The notes beneath the pieces are model-generated. The model did not search any database, was not told the origin of the DNA, and was given only the letters and a program-made list of their open reading frames with translations. Made by a program: the position numbers and the translations under genes. A DNA stretch of 64,000 nucleotides from Bacillus sp. Marseille-Q1617 (lineage in GTDB: Bacteria > Bacillota > Bacilli > Bacillales > Bacillaceae_B): assembly GCF_903645295.1 (NCBI RefSeq), contig NZ_CAHJXM010000001.1, forward strand, positions 2,109,501 to 2,173,500. Reading direction: 5' to 3'. Shown here piece after piece: positions 17,185-24,926 of the stretch. Positions within the stretch are counted from its first letter, which is position 1; each line of letters begins with the position of its first letter.

Positions 17185-17550
17185 CTAAGTAAAACCAGAA
17201 CTAATTTGCGCTATATGAGGCAAATTAGTTCTGGTTTGTGGATTTGCTTATAGTACAATGAGTTTTTAGTCCTTTCCAGCGGTTGATTGGAGTGCAAGAC
17301 GAAGACTCCTGCGGGAAGAGTAGCTTATAAGAAAAGCGGAAGGGCTTTGCTCAGAGGCGTGTGGCATAAGACGAATCGGCCACGAAGGCGTTCTTTGCCT
17401 TCTTGGACGGTTTGACTTATGACATGTGCCTCTAAGCCCTGCAGCTAGACAAGTGAGACCCCACAGGAGCGCAGCTCCGAGGAGGCTCACGGGCTACCCG
17501 CGGAAAGCGAAGTCTTGCACGGAAATCATTAGCGGTATTAAGAGTCTAAA
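17185..17550. repeat. Second full copy of long hairpin repeat (with satellite hairpin)
   Basis: The core (17274-17535) matches 9145-9406 over its whole length with roughly ten substitutions and no length change. The satellite hairpin (ACCAGAACTAATTTGC with GCAAATTAGTTCTGGT, 17194-17235) has the same position and design as at 9069-9110 although its sequence differs, indicating that stem pairing is conserved. It occupies the region between the DUF948-like gene (+) and the AEC transporter (-). The 74-codon frame within it is a shadow. Confidence 0.82.
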
Positions 17551-17587
17551 CAGAAATTGTTCTTCTTTGTGAGAAGAATCCTCTTTT

Positions 17588-18490
17588 TCATGAAACCACT
17601 GCCAGCATAATCGGAATCGTTATGATGCTCATCAAGGTGGTCACCAGCGTACTGGCGGATACTAAATCAGGTTCCGTATTAAACTGTAAGGAAAACATCG
17701 TGGTATTCGCAGCAGTCGGCATGCTTGCCAAAATAATAAGAATCGATCCAAGCATCGGGGAAATAGGCAGAAAAGAAACCACGACGAGAGCAATGAGCGG
17801 TGAAGCCACCATCCTCATAATAACGATGAATGATAATGCACCTCTTTCCACCTTTTTACCACCCAGGGTAGCCAGCTGCATCCCCAGCACCACCATGATG
17901 ACAGGAATAGTCGCCTGTGAAATCAGATCGATCGTCTGCTTCATAAACACTGGGACATCCAGTTGCAGCAATTGAAAACCCAATCCCATCATAGCACCGT
18001 GAAGAATCGGCATTTTGACAATCTTCATCCAGATCTCACTGGTGTCCCTTGTTTTCTCACTGCCGCTCACCGCATAATACAGACCGATCGTATTCATGAG
18101 AAATGACTGGATCACCATCATGATGACCGCGTAGCGAAAACCAAGTTCCCCAAACGCAAACAGGATAATCGGTACACCATAGTTACCGCTGTTCATAAAT
18201 ACACCTGAAAGAATCATGGCCGACACTTTCGGTTTAGGATAATGTCTGATTTTAGCCACGATTTTAATAGAAATAATGAGTATTAGACAAAGAGCTATAC
18301 AAAAGAGGAAAATATAAAGATAATCCATATTCAGTTCATTCTCGTAAAATGTCTTGAATGCTAGAAATGGATACATTAAATAAATGGCCATTTTTGAAAT
18401 CGAATTGATTTCGAATCCGAGTTTCTTTTGGCCGATATACCCAACCGCAAAAACCAATAATGCAGGCAGTACTATCAATATGACGTTCAT
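17588..18490 (-). CDS. AEC-family transporter (YwkB-like)
   Basis: A 300-residue integral membrane protein of the auxin efflux carrier (AEC) family, about ten transmembrane helices in two halves. The crossover segments SGVFMNSGNYGVPIILFAFG (about residue 95) and LASMPTAANTTMFSLQF (about 255) are family signatures. In Bacillus the homologue YwkB is coregulated with malate genes by MalK-MalR; here it lies directly after maeN with the malKR genes upstream, so it probably moves a dicarboxylate or related acid. The substrate is not known from sequence. Confidence 0.82.
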   Translation of the reverse strand: MNVILIVLPALLVFAVGYIGQKKLGFEINSISKMAIYLMYPFLAFKTFYENELNMDYLYIFLFCIALCLILIISIKIVAKIRHYPKPKVSAMILSGVFMNSGNYGVPIILFAFGELGFRYAVIMMVIQSFLMNTIGLYYAVSGSEKTRDTSEIWMKIVKMPILHGAMMGLGFQLLQLDVPVFMKQTIDLISQATIPVIMVVLGMQLATLGGKKVERGALSFIVIMRMVASPLIALVVVSFLPISPMLGSILIILASMPTAANTTMFSLQFNTEPDLVSASTLVTTLMSIITIPIMLAVVS

Positions 18491-18521
18491 TTTTTGTCAC
18501 CACAATCCAATGAAATGAGTC

Positions 18522-18546
18522 AGGCTTGACTACTGGAGTCAAGCCT
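18522..18546 (-). terminator. Hairpin between maeN and the AEC gene
   Basis: AGGCTTGACT pairs perfectly with AGTCAAGCCT around five bases. There is no strong T-run on the minus strand, so termination may be partial. Confidence 0.55.
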
Positions 18547-18559
18547 TAGTGTATCATAT

Positions 18560-19882
18560 TTACAATAAAGGTATGATCAGCCCGGCTAATAGCAGGATCA
18601 GTGCGCCGCCAAGGCGTGATGAAATCTGCGCAAACGGCATGAGCTCCATTCGTTTTGAGGCGGATAATACGGCAACATCTCCCGTACCTCCCATATTGGC
18701 CATACATAAGCCTGCCGTGATCGCTGCTTCGATCGGGTAAAAGCCAACCAGCTTACCTAGGATCCCCGCCCCGATGATCGCACCCAGCACCACCCCGAAT
18801 ACGGTTAAAATATATTGAAGAGTCAGAGCTTCAAGAACCGTGTTCAGGTCCGTATAAGCAACTCCGATTCCAAACAATAAGGCAAAAGTCCAGTTACTGG
18901 CTACAAATTGGTACCACTGACTTGCCCCCTCTACAACATTTTGAGGGATGATATTTGAAATCTTTGCTGCCGCTACAAGAATGATCATGATGGCATATGG
19001 ATGAAGCGGAAGAACAGTGCCAAGCAAAGTCCCGACTGCAAAAAACGTCAATGCTGCAAGTAATCCGACTCCCATTTTCTCTACATTATACTTCTGCTTT
19101 GTTTTTTCATAGGTGAAGCCTTTCATCAATTGTCCGTTTCCGCTCAGTGAAGGAACTTTCTTTCCGATCATATCCAGTACCGAGGCTAAAATGATGGCGA
19201 ATACATTTCCTAATGCAAGAGCAGGCACAAGCATTGAAATATAGTAGCTTGGATCATTTCCCATCATCTCAGAATAGATTTGACTCATGGGGACAGCTCC
19301 CGCTCCCATTCCGCCGCCCATGATTGGCATCGTGATTACAAGAATGGCTTCTTGCAGCGTAAACCCGACAATGGATCCGAGTAATCCGGCGATGATGACA
19401 GCTCCTGCTACAGCCCCGAATATCGGCAGGAAATATCTAAGCCCCACTTTTACAAGCACTTTTGAATTCATCCCTAAAATACTTCCAGTAATCAATGCAG
19501 CGATATAAAAATTTAAAAATCCGCCAGATTTCATGAAGTCAGTCATCGAAGTGACCGTTGCTTCCGGAAGTAAACCGGCGTATACCATAAAAGCAGAACC
19601 AAAAATCGCAATGATTGCCCCTCCACCTAGAAACGTTTTCACGATAGGTGTCCGGTCTCCTGCCCAGCCCAGCAATTCACCGAGCACCATCATGACAAGC
19701 AGTGTTCCAATCATTCCCCCTGGAAGATTTCCAGTATACAGACTTACGAGAGTGATCGCTGTAAAGACCAGAAACCAAAGAATCGGCATATTGAAAATTT
19801 GCAGCGTTTGATCTTTCGTAAATGTCACTCTTTCTTCCACTTTCTCATCCTTGTATGAGAGTGTTGATGTTGCTTGTCCCAT
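18560..19882 (-). CDS. maeN: 2-hydroxycarboxylate transporter, sodium/malate symporter type
   Basis: A 440-residue member of the 2-hydroxycarboxylate transporter (2-HCT) family, eleven or so transmembrane helices. The two GGxG re-entrant loop motifs are present: MPIMGGGMGAGAVPMSQIY (about residue 190) and CMANMGGTGDVAVLSASKRM (about 405), the second with the conserved substrate-binding Arg nearby. MaeN (malate) and CimH (citrate/malate) are the Bacillus members; the adjacent MalK-MalR and YwkB-like genes favour MaeN. Start ATG at 19882 has AAAGGGG nine bases upstream; the longer frame to 19960 lacks one. Confidence 0.83.
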   Translation of the reverse strand: MGQATSTLSYKDEKVEERVTFTKDQTLQIFNMPILWFLVFTAITLVSLYTGNLPGGMIGTLLVMMVLGELLGWAGDRTPIVKTFLGGGAIIAIFGSAFMVYAGLLPEATVTSMTDFMKSGGFLNFYIAALITGSILGMNSKVLVKVGLRYFLPIFGAVAGAVIIAGLLGSIVGFTLQEAILVITMPIMGGGMGAGAVPMSQIYSEMMGNDPSYYISMLVPALALGNVFAIILASVLDMIGKKVPSLSGNGQLMKGFTYEKTKQKYNVEKMGVGLLAALTFFAVGTLLGTVLPLHPYAIMIILVAAAKISNIIPQNVVEGASQWYQFVASNWTFALLFGIGVAYTDLNTVLEALTLQYILTVFGVVLGAIIGAGILGKLVGFYPIEAAITAGLCMANMGGTGDVAVLSASKRMELMPFAQISSRLGGALILLLAGLIIPLL

Positions 19883-19984
19883 CTCATTCATCCCCTTTGC
19901 CGTATTTAATCCTTTCCTGACTGAACATTTCCCCTTAAATGACTTACCTCTTCTCGACAATCCTCGTAACCGCTTACAATGTAT

Positions 19985-20028
19985 TTCAATCTTATGAAAA
20001 TACTTTTAAGTTTCATAGATTTTGAAAC
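19985..20028 (-). promoter_or_regulatory. Two TTTCA-TGAAA inverted repeats upstream of maeN
   Basis: TTTCA-N6-TGAAA (19985-20000) and TTTCA-N7-TGAAA (20012-20028) are 27 bases apart, with a further TTTTTGAAATT just beyond. Paired sites in front of maeN are the arrangement expected for the response regulator MalR. The assignment to MalR is inference. Confidence 0.45.
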
Positions 20029-20054
20029 TATTGTTTGCTTTTTGAAATTAAAAA

Positions 20055-20075
20055 AAGCAGCCGAATGGACTGCTT
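20055..20075 (-). terminator. Terminator between malR and maeN
   Basis: On the minus strand AAGCAG-N9-CTGCTT is followed by seven Ts. It overlaps the malR stop region, so maeN must have its own promoter. Confidence 0.75.
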
Positions 20076-20784
20076 AAAGGTAGTTTTGTAGTCGTGAACT
20101 GTTTAATTTGTTAAACGTGTATTGATAGACCGGCCTTCCGATTCCATAAATCAAGGTTTCATCCACCACCCCGATATCCTTCAGGAACTTAAGGTATTTC
20201 CTGATCGATACCCGCGAAATGGATGTCACCCCTGCAATATCATCTGTTGAAAACGACTTTTCCCCAAAGCTGAGGATCTCCTCGCAAATTGCTGACAGCG
20301 TACTATTTGTCAAACCTTTAGGAAGTGGAGTCCTCTCCTCGGATTCTTGAACCTCTTTCAACAAAAGCAAATCAAGTTCTCTTTGATCGATGTTCGTTTG
20401 ATTTTGAAGCACTTTTTTACTGTGACGATAAGATGTTAAAGCTTTTTTGAATCGTTCAAACTCGAAAGGCTTAATCAAGTAGTCGACAACCCCCATCCGA
20501 AGAGCGGTTTGAATGTTTTCCACTTCGGATGCCGCCGTAATGAGAATAACATCTGTTTCTTACTGTTCCTTCCGGATTTGCTCCAATAAGTCCATACCGG
20601 TTTGGTCCCCGGGCATGTAGACATCCAGCAGAATCAGATCAACCGTATACTCTTTCAACTTTTCCTTGGCATCTTCAATGGAGTTTGAAGTTCCTACTAA
20701 ATCAAAGCCCTCAACACCCTCTAAATACGTTTGATTGAACCTGGCCACCATTGGGTCATCTTCAACTATCAATACCTTAATCAT
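20074..20784 (-). pseudogene. malR: malR response regulator gene interrupted by an in-frame TAA
   Basis: Codons 1-74 encode a CheY-like receiver (IKVLIVEDDPMVARFNQ..., phospho-acceptor Asp54 in LLDVYMPG). Codon 75 is TAA (20560-20562); the same frame then continues ETDVILITAASEV and through the rest of the receiver (YLIKPFEFERFKKAL) to the CitT/MalR-type C-terminal helix-turn-helix (DIAGVTSISRVSIRKYLKFL). Total 236 codons equals the usual MalR length, so a single base change explains everything. The ATG overlaps the malK stop by a few bases, with GGAGGGG upstream. Either a nonsense allele or a sequencing error; a natural readthrough signal is not apparent. Confidence 0.85.
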
Positions 20785-22378
20785 TCCCTTTCCCCTCCGT
20801 ATAAAAAGCTCGTGCAATCATGGTTGTACCCGATCCTTCCTTCGATTCCACATACAGGTTCCCATCCAGCTTATCCAGGCTTTCTTTCACTAGGAAAAGT
20901 CCGTAACCTCTTCCTTCTCCTTTTGAAGAATATCCTTTGATGAATATATCTTCCATCATTTCCTCAGGAATTCCTATCCCGGTGTCCGTAACAATCAGTT
21001 CAAACTGTCCATTCCAAAAAGATAGTTCCATAAGTACCTCTTTTACAACACAATCCCCCGCAGCTTCAATGCTATTATCCAACAGGTTCCCGATCACCGT
21101 GATCAATTCATGCGTAACAGCCGGGTCACTGGGTTCGGGGATAATATCATGACAGTCGATGGTCAATACTACGTTCTGTTCTCTGGCATAGCTCAGTTTC
21201 CCCATGATAAATCCCGCGAGAGCAGGCTCTTTGACCTTTGAAGAGACGGTAGTCACTTCATCTGCGCGAAAAGAAACAAGCTCCGTTATGTAACGGTCCA
21301 ACCGCTTATACTCTTCCATCTTCACCAAGCCCAGAATCACATGCAACTTATTCATGAATTCATGGGATTGGGCCCGAAGTGCTTCTGCATAAGACTTCAC
21401 CCCGGTCAACTGTTCAGCCAATTGATTCACTTCCGTCTTGTCCCGGAAGGTAGAAATCGCTCCGACGACTTCATCATTGACAATTAAGGGAACACGGTTC
21501 ACCAGGATTGATACCCCATTGATCGTTTGCTCCTCATCCAATTCAGGTGTTCCTGTTTCCATGACTTTTTCCAGCCTGGTTTGAGGCATATATTCTTTAA
21601 TAGGTAATCCAACTGGATCGCTGCTTAGCCCTGCTTTATTGAATATCCTCAAAGCAGATTTATTCACTAATGATATCGTTGTATCTTTATTTACGGCCAC
21701 TACCCCTTCATGGACCGATTGAAGCATTGTGTTGCGTTCTTCTAATAGTTTCGCAATCATAATGGGCTCCAGCCCAAACAATATTTTCTTTATATACCTG
21801 GCAATAATAATGGCCCCAATGATGCCGACAATGATCCCGATGATGGATCCCACTAAAATATTCCGGTGGCTTTGATTTAGTGCTTCTTCCACCCTATTCA
21901 GAGAAATCCCTACCGCTACAGCTCCGATCTGTTGATTATCTTCATTATATACGGGAGAGAAAGCCCTTACTGATTTCCCCAATGTCCCCTCTGAAATGGA
22001 CAGACTTTCCTTACCTTGCAGTACTTCCTTCTCGTCTCCGCCGACGAAGTGTTTACCGATCCGTTCAGGATTAGGATGAGATTTTCGTATTCCCTCCATA
22101 TCCATCACCACTACGAAAAGAACTTCTGCTGACTTTTGAATATCAAGTGTGTATTCTTGTATACTATCTTCACTTTTTTCATTCTCTAAACCATCCTTTA
22201 CAATCGTCGAATGGGCGACCGTCCTGGATACGATCTTTGCTTTTTCTTCAATGGAAGACTCGATGTTCTCATTAATTGTTCTGGAAATGAGTAAGTCGGT
22301 CAGTACAAGCGATACCAGGACAACGATGCAAACGAATAGGATGATGATTGTACTTAATTTAAGCTGCTTCTTTTTCAC
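20777..22378 (-). CDS. malK: Malate sensor histidine kinase
   Basis: A CitA/DcuS-type sensor kinase of 533 residues from the GTG at 22378 (GGAG 8 bases upstream; an in-frame GTG at 22387 overlaps the ribosome site). Two transmembrane helices (about 9-30 and 175-198) bracket an extracellular PAS-like sensor domain with RIGKHFVGGDEKEVLQG and VRAFSPVYNED. A cytoplasmic PAS domain follows, then the SpoB-type phosphoacceptor helix (AQSHEFMNKLHVILGL, His) and the HATPase (NLLDNSIEAAGD, DTGIGIPEE, GRGYGLFLVKES). Order malK-malR-maeN-ywkB and length match B. subtilis MalK. Confidence 0.85.
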   Translation of the reverse strand: MKKKQLKLSTIIILFVCIVVLVSLVLTDLLISRTINENIESSIEEKAKIVSRTVAHSTIVKDGLENEKSEDSIQEYTLDIQKSAEVLFVVVMDMEGIRKSHPNPERIGKHFVGGDEKEVLQGKESLSISEGTLGKSVRAFSPVYNEDNQQIGAVAVGISLNRVEEALNQSHRNILVGSIIGIIVGIIGAIIIARYIKKILFGLEPIMIAKLLEERNTMLQSVHEGVVAVNKDTTISLVNKSALRIFNKAGLSSDPVGLPIKEYMPQTRLEKVMETGTPELDEEQTINGVSILVNRVPLIVNDEVVGAISTFRDKTEVNQLAEQLTGVKSYAEALRAQSHEFMNKLHVILGLVKMEEYKRLDRYITELVSFRADEVTTVSSKVKEPALAGFIMGKLSYAREQNVVLTIDCHDIIPEPSDPAVTHELITVIGNLLDNSIEAAGDCVVKEVLMELSFWNGQFELIVTDTGIGIPEEMMEDIFIKGYSSKGEGRGYGLFLVKESLDKLDGNLYVESKEGSGTTMIARAFYTEGKGND

Positions 22379-22546
22379 AGGAGTCACTCCAGAATTTATT
22401 AGTATGATTATTTATTTTACATGATTTAAGTGTGATGGACAGAGCATTATTCAAAAGGCGGATTCTTGCACTTTCCCATAAGGTGATTTAGTATAATCAG
22501 TCATAAGGCATTGGTGAGAAATGCATATGATGCTGGAGGTTTCAAA

Positions 22547-23197
22547 ATGAAAAAGTGGGCATTTGTTTCTGATTTTGACGGTACGATCACAAAAAAAGAT
22601 TTTTATCACATCGTTATTGAGAAGTATTTTGAAGATGGGAAAAAGCTTTATAAGCAGTGGAAATCCGAAGAAATCAAAGATATTGATTTTCTGGCGGCTG
22701 TTTTCAGTTCCATTGATCAGGAGGAAGATATCATTATTGATGATATCAAATCAATCGAGATCGATGAAGAGGTCCCCTCGTTCATAAGAAAAGTGCAGAA
22801 AAGCAATGGTGATTTTTTCATCTTAAGTGCGGGAACCGATTATTATATCCATCATCTGTTAAACCATCATGGTGTAGAAGGAGTAAAAGTGTTTTCAAAT
22901 GAAGGGTATTATAAAGATAAAAATGTGCACTTGAATATTGACAGCGGCCACCCTCATTATTCCGAAAGATATGGAATAGATAAAGAAAAAGTGATTACTG
23001 AACTGAAAAAAGAATATGAGAAAGTTTACTTCGCTGGAGACAGTGAACCGGATTCGCATCCGGCAAAGGCAGCAGATCTGACTTTTGCTTTTTCACAGCT
23101 GCAAGAACTCCTGAAAAATAAAGGATTATCCTATGTAAATGTAAACAGTTTTAAAGAGATTGAAGATCACTTGCAGAAAAAGGGCATTCTTGACTGA
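22547..23197 (+). CDS. MtnX-like HAD-IB phosphatase
   Basis: A 216-residue HAD hydrolase starting MKKWAFVSDFDGTITKKDFY (motif I SDFDGTIT). Motif II is FFILSAGTDYYIHHLL (about 102) and motif IV VYFAGDSEPDSHPAKAAD (about 172), the arrangement of the MtnX/phosphoserine-phosphatase-like IB subfamily. MtnX acts in methionine salvage, but no other mtn genes are near and the sequence is divergent, so the substrate is uncertain. TGGAGGT lies six bases before the ATG at 22547; the start at 22511 is not supported. Confidence 0.78.
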   Translation: MKKWAFVSDFDGTITKKDFYHIVIEKYFEDGKKLYKQWKSEEIKDIDFLAAVFSSIDQEEDIIIDDIKSIEIDEEVPSFIRKVQKSNGDFFILSAGTDYYIHHLLNHHGVEGVKVFSNEGYYKDKNVHLNIDSGHPHYSERYGIDKEKVITELKKEYEKVYFAGDSEPDSHPAKAADLTFAFSQLQELLKNKGLSYVNVNSFKEIEDHLQKKGILD

Positions 23198-23220
23198 TTT
23201 TCATTAAAAATGCCCTGAGC

Positions 23221-23250
23221 TTTACGATTCCCGTTAAAAAGTAGTATACT
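23221..23250 (+). promoter_or_regulatory. Sigma-A promoter of orphan structured RNA
   Basis: TTTACG (23221-23226) and TATACT (23245-23250) are separated by 18 bases; the first base of the long stem below (G23257) lies seven bases after the -10, where transcription would start. Confidence 0.65.
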
Positions 23251-23256
23251 AAGAAT

Positions 23257-23375
23257 GCCTCTCCCGAACATTCGCTTGTTGCGGGACACTTAACCACTGT
23301 ACGGACGGGAGAGGCCTCGAATATGACAACCCATGCTTCAATGATTCCGACACGGGAAATCATTGAAGTTTTTTA
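23257..23375 (+). ncRNA. Orphan structured small RNA, about 119 nt
   Basis: The predicted transcript starts on GCCTCTCCCG (23257-23266), which pairs perfectly with CGGGAGAGGC (23306-23315). Inside the closed arm a small AACA-TTCGCT-TGTT hairpin and a second arm are possible. After a 20-base linker a terminator follows: CTTCAATGATT (23336-23346) with AATCATTGAAG and TTTTTTAT. There is no same-strand gene downstream before the terminator, so it is not a simple leader. I do not recognise it as SRP, 6S, tmRNA, RNase P or a known riboswitch class. Confidence 0.55.
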
Positions 23376-23392
23376 TTTATATATCAATAACG

Positions 23393-23440
23393 CAAAAAGC
23401 ACCTGCCTCAGGCCACGATAACATCGTACGTGTGTATGGG
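23393..23440. repeat. Imperfect hairpin with GGCAGGCACCT motif
   Basis: CCTGCC (left) pairs with GGCAGG (right) around a region with ACGATAACATCGT, itself a small perfect hairpin. The right end GGCAGGCACCTGTTCAC resembles GGACAGGCACCTTTCAC at 27820-27836, suggesting two members of one short repeat class near gene 3' ends. Confidence 0.4.
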
Positions 23441-23456
23441 CAGGCACCTGTTCACT

Positions 23457-23475
23457 CTTGAGGGTCAGCCCCTCA
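23457..23475 (-). terminator. Terminator of the YtkA-like lipoprotein gene
   Basis: TTGAGGG-TCAG-CCCCTCAA forms a compact stem; on the minus strand TTTTTG precedes it and GAGTG follows, so it is placed at the end of the lipoprotein transcript but the T-run is on the upstream side. Assignment tentative. Confidence 0.4.
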
Positions 23476-23485
23476 AAAACAATTT

Positions 23486-23965
23486 TTAATGTTGATGGTC
23501 ATTTTCATTGTGATCATGGCTTGTTTCTTCTTCAAGCAATTTCAATTCTTCCTCGGAGACAGTCCCTGCTAGTATGTGCTTGATTGGCATGACGTGCATA
23601 TCGCGTGCTGTGACGTGAGTCTGCACGTAGTAGATTCCGTCTTCTTTAAACATAGTTTCCACTTGGTAGATACCGTCTTTCATATATTCGGCTTCAATCA
23701 TTTCACTATCGTCCTTGTTGCTGCCTTTCCATATTTCAAATTTGACTTCATCAGCATCCTCTACGTTTTCGTCTCCTTGGCTCACCTTAACTTTCAGGTT
23801 TGTTTCCTGATTAAGGGAAACTTCTTCAGGTGCCATGATTTCAGCTTTGACTTGTTCAGGCATCGTTTCATTACTGTCAGGTTTATCCTGATCACTGCCT
23901 TCCGTGCAGGCCGACATGATCATGATACCAGTCAGCATAGTAAGTAACATCATAAATTTCTTCAT
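23486..23965 (-). CDS. YtkA/FixH-like lipoprotein with His-rich tail
   Basis: A 159-residue lipoprotein: signal peptide MKKFMMLLTMLTGIMIMSAC with a lipobox ending in the acylated Cys at residue 20. The mature part is a YtkA-like Ig-type domain (VSLNQETNLKVKVSQGDENVEDADEV, then MFKEDGIYYVQTHVTARDMHVMPIKH), often encoded near copper or cytochrome oxidase assembly genes. The C-terminus is His/Asp-rich (HDHNENDHQH), suitable for metal binding. It is divergent from a two-component system and Sco protein, which supports a copper or redox-envelope role (inference). Confidence 0.75.
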   Translation of the reverse strand: MKKFMMLLTMLTGIMIMSACTEGSDQDKPDSNETMPEQVKAEIMAPEEVSLNQETNLKVKVSQGDENVEDADEVKFEIWKGSNKDDSEMIEAEYMKDGIYQVETMFKEDGIYYVQTHVTARDMHVMPIKHILAGTVSEEELKLLEEETSHDHNENDHQH

Positions 23966-24248
23966 TTTCTTTTCCTCCGATCAACCTATTTTCTATCATC
24001 CAGGTTCAAATACTTGCGATAATAAATGATCTAACAATGTACTAATGTACAGCTTCAATTCTATCCCCAAGTCTCACCTTCAGAATTATCATAATAAAAA
24101 ATTGTGAAGAAAGAATGAAGTATCAATACCATTATCAAAGTCCTGACCATCTGCCTTTGATTATTTGGCCTACTCACAAATACTTCACATTTTTACGGTA
24201 TAATAAGCTACGATAAAAGTAAAAGGGTTACTAGGAGGCCAGTAAGAG

Positions 24249-24926
24249 ATGAGCACGACCGTGATGATCATAGATGATGAAGAGCAAATGAGAAGCTTAG
24301 TTCAAACCTTTCTGCAAAATGAAGGATACCAAGCAGCAGAAGCTGCAAACGGTATGGATGCCCTGCAAAAAATCCGCCGGACTCCACCAGACCTTTTATT
24401 GGTGGATGTCATGATGCCATATATGGATGGCTTTTCTTTTGCCGAAGAATTGAAGAAAACGCATGATATCCCCCTCATATTTCTAACTGCGAAAGGAGAG
24501 GAATGGGATAAAGTGCACGGGCTGCGCTTAGGAGGGGATGATTATATCGTGAAACCCTTCCACCCGGGTGAATTGATCGCAAGAATTGAATCGGTTTTAC
24601 GAAGAGCAAAATCTGCTGCAGTACAACCTGACTCCTTTAGGGCAGGTCCCCTAACGATCGGCGTGGAAACACATTCCGCTTTCCTTCATGGAAAACCGCT
24701 TTCTCTGACCTTGAAGGAATTTGAATTACTGCTGCTATTGATAAAAAATCAAGGAAAGCTCTTCACCAGAGAACAGCTTCTTCATTTGGTATGGGGTGAT
24801 CACTATACAGGAAGCGAACGTACAGTGGATACACATATCAAAACAATACGTCTTAAGTTAAAAAATGATGGACAGCTCATTCAGACTGTGTGGGGTAAAG
24901 GATATAAACTAGAGGTGCCGCTTTGA
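24249..24926 (+). CDS. OmpR-family response regulator
   Basis: A 225-residue response regulator. Receiver: VMIIDDEEQMRSL with acidic pair Asp9-Asp10, phospho-acceptor Asp53 in LLLVDVMMPYMDG, conserved Thr in FLTAKGE and Lys in IVKPFHPGE. The C-terminal winged helix (about 130-225) has LTLKEFELLLLLIKNQGKLFTREQLLHLVWGD and the recognition helix ERTVDTHIKTIRLKL. GGAGG is upstream of the ATG. A TATAAT box (24199-24204) lies about 45 bases before the start, with a weak CACAAA -35 at 18 bases. The histidine kinase gene overlaps its stop by four bases. Confidence 0.92.
   Translation: MSTTVMIIDDEEQMRSLVQTFLQNEGYQAAEAANGMDALQKIRRTPPDLLLVDVMMPYMDGFSFAEELKKTHDIPLIFLTAKGEEWDKVHGLRLGGDDYIVKPFHPGELIARIESVLRRAKSAAVQPDSFRAGPLTIGVETHSAFLHGKPLSLTLKEFELLLLLIKNQGKLFTREQLLHLVWGDHYTGSERTVDTHIKTIRLKLKNDGQLIQTVWGKGYKLEVPL

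Noticed and set aside
17266..17490. 74-codon ORF on the minus strand
   Set aside because: It lies inside the hairpin repeat and has no ribosome site; composition reflects the repeat.
20074..20817. Two separate genes for a short receiver and a DNA-binding protein
   Set aside because: The same frame continues directly across a single TAA with conserved sequence on both sides, and the total length equals MalR; one interrupted gene is the simpler reading.
23257..23375. Riboswitch leader
   Set aside because: No same-strand gene follows the terminator; the next gene is on the opposite strand.
24199..24204. Strong sigma-A promoter for the response regulator
   Set aside because: TATAAT is good but no convincing -35 lies at 16-18 bases; kept only as a note in the gene entry.
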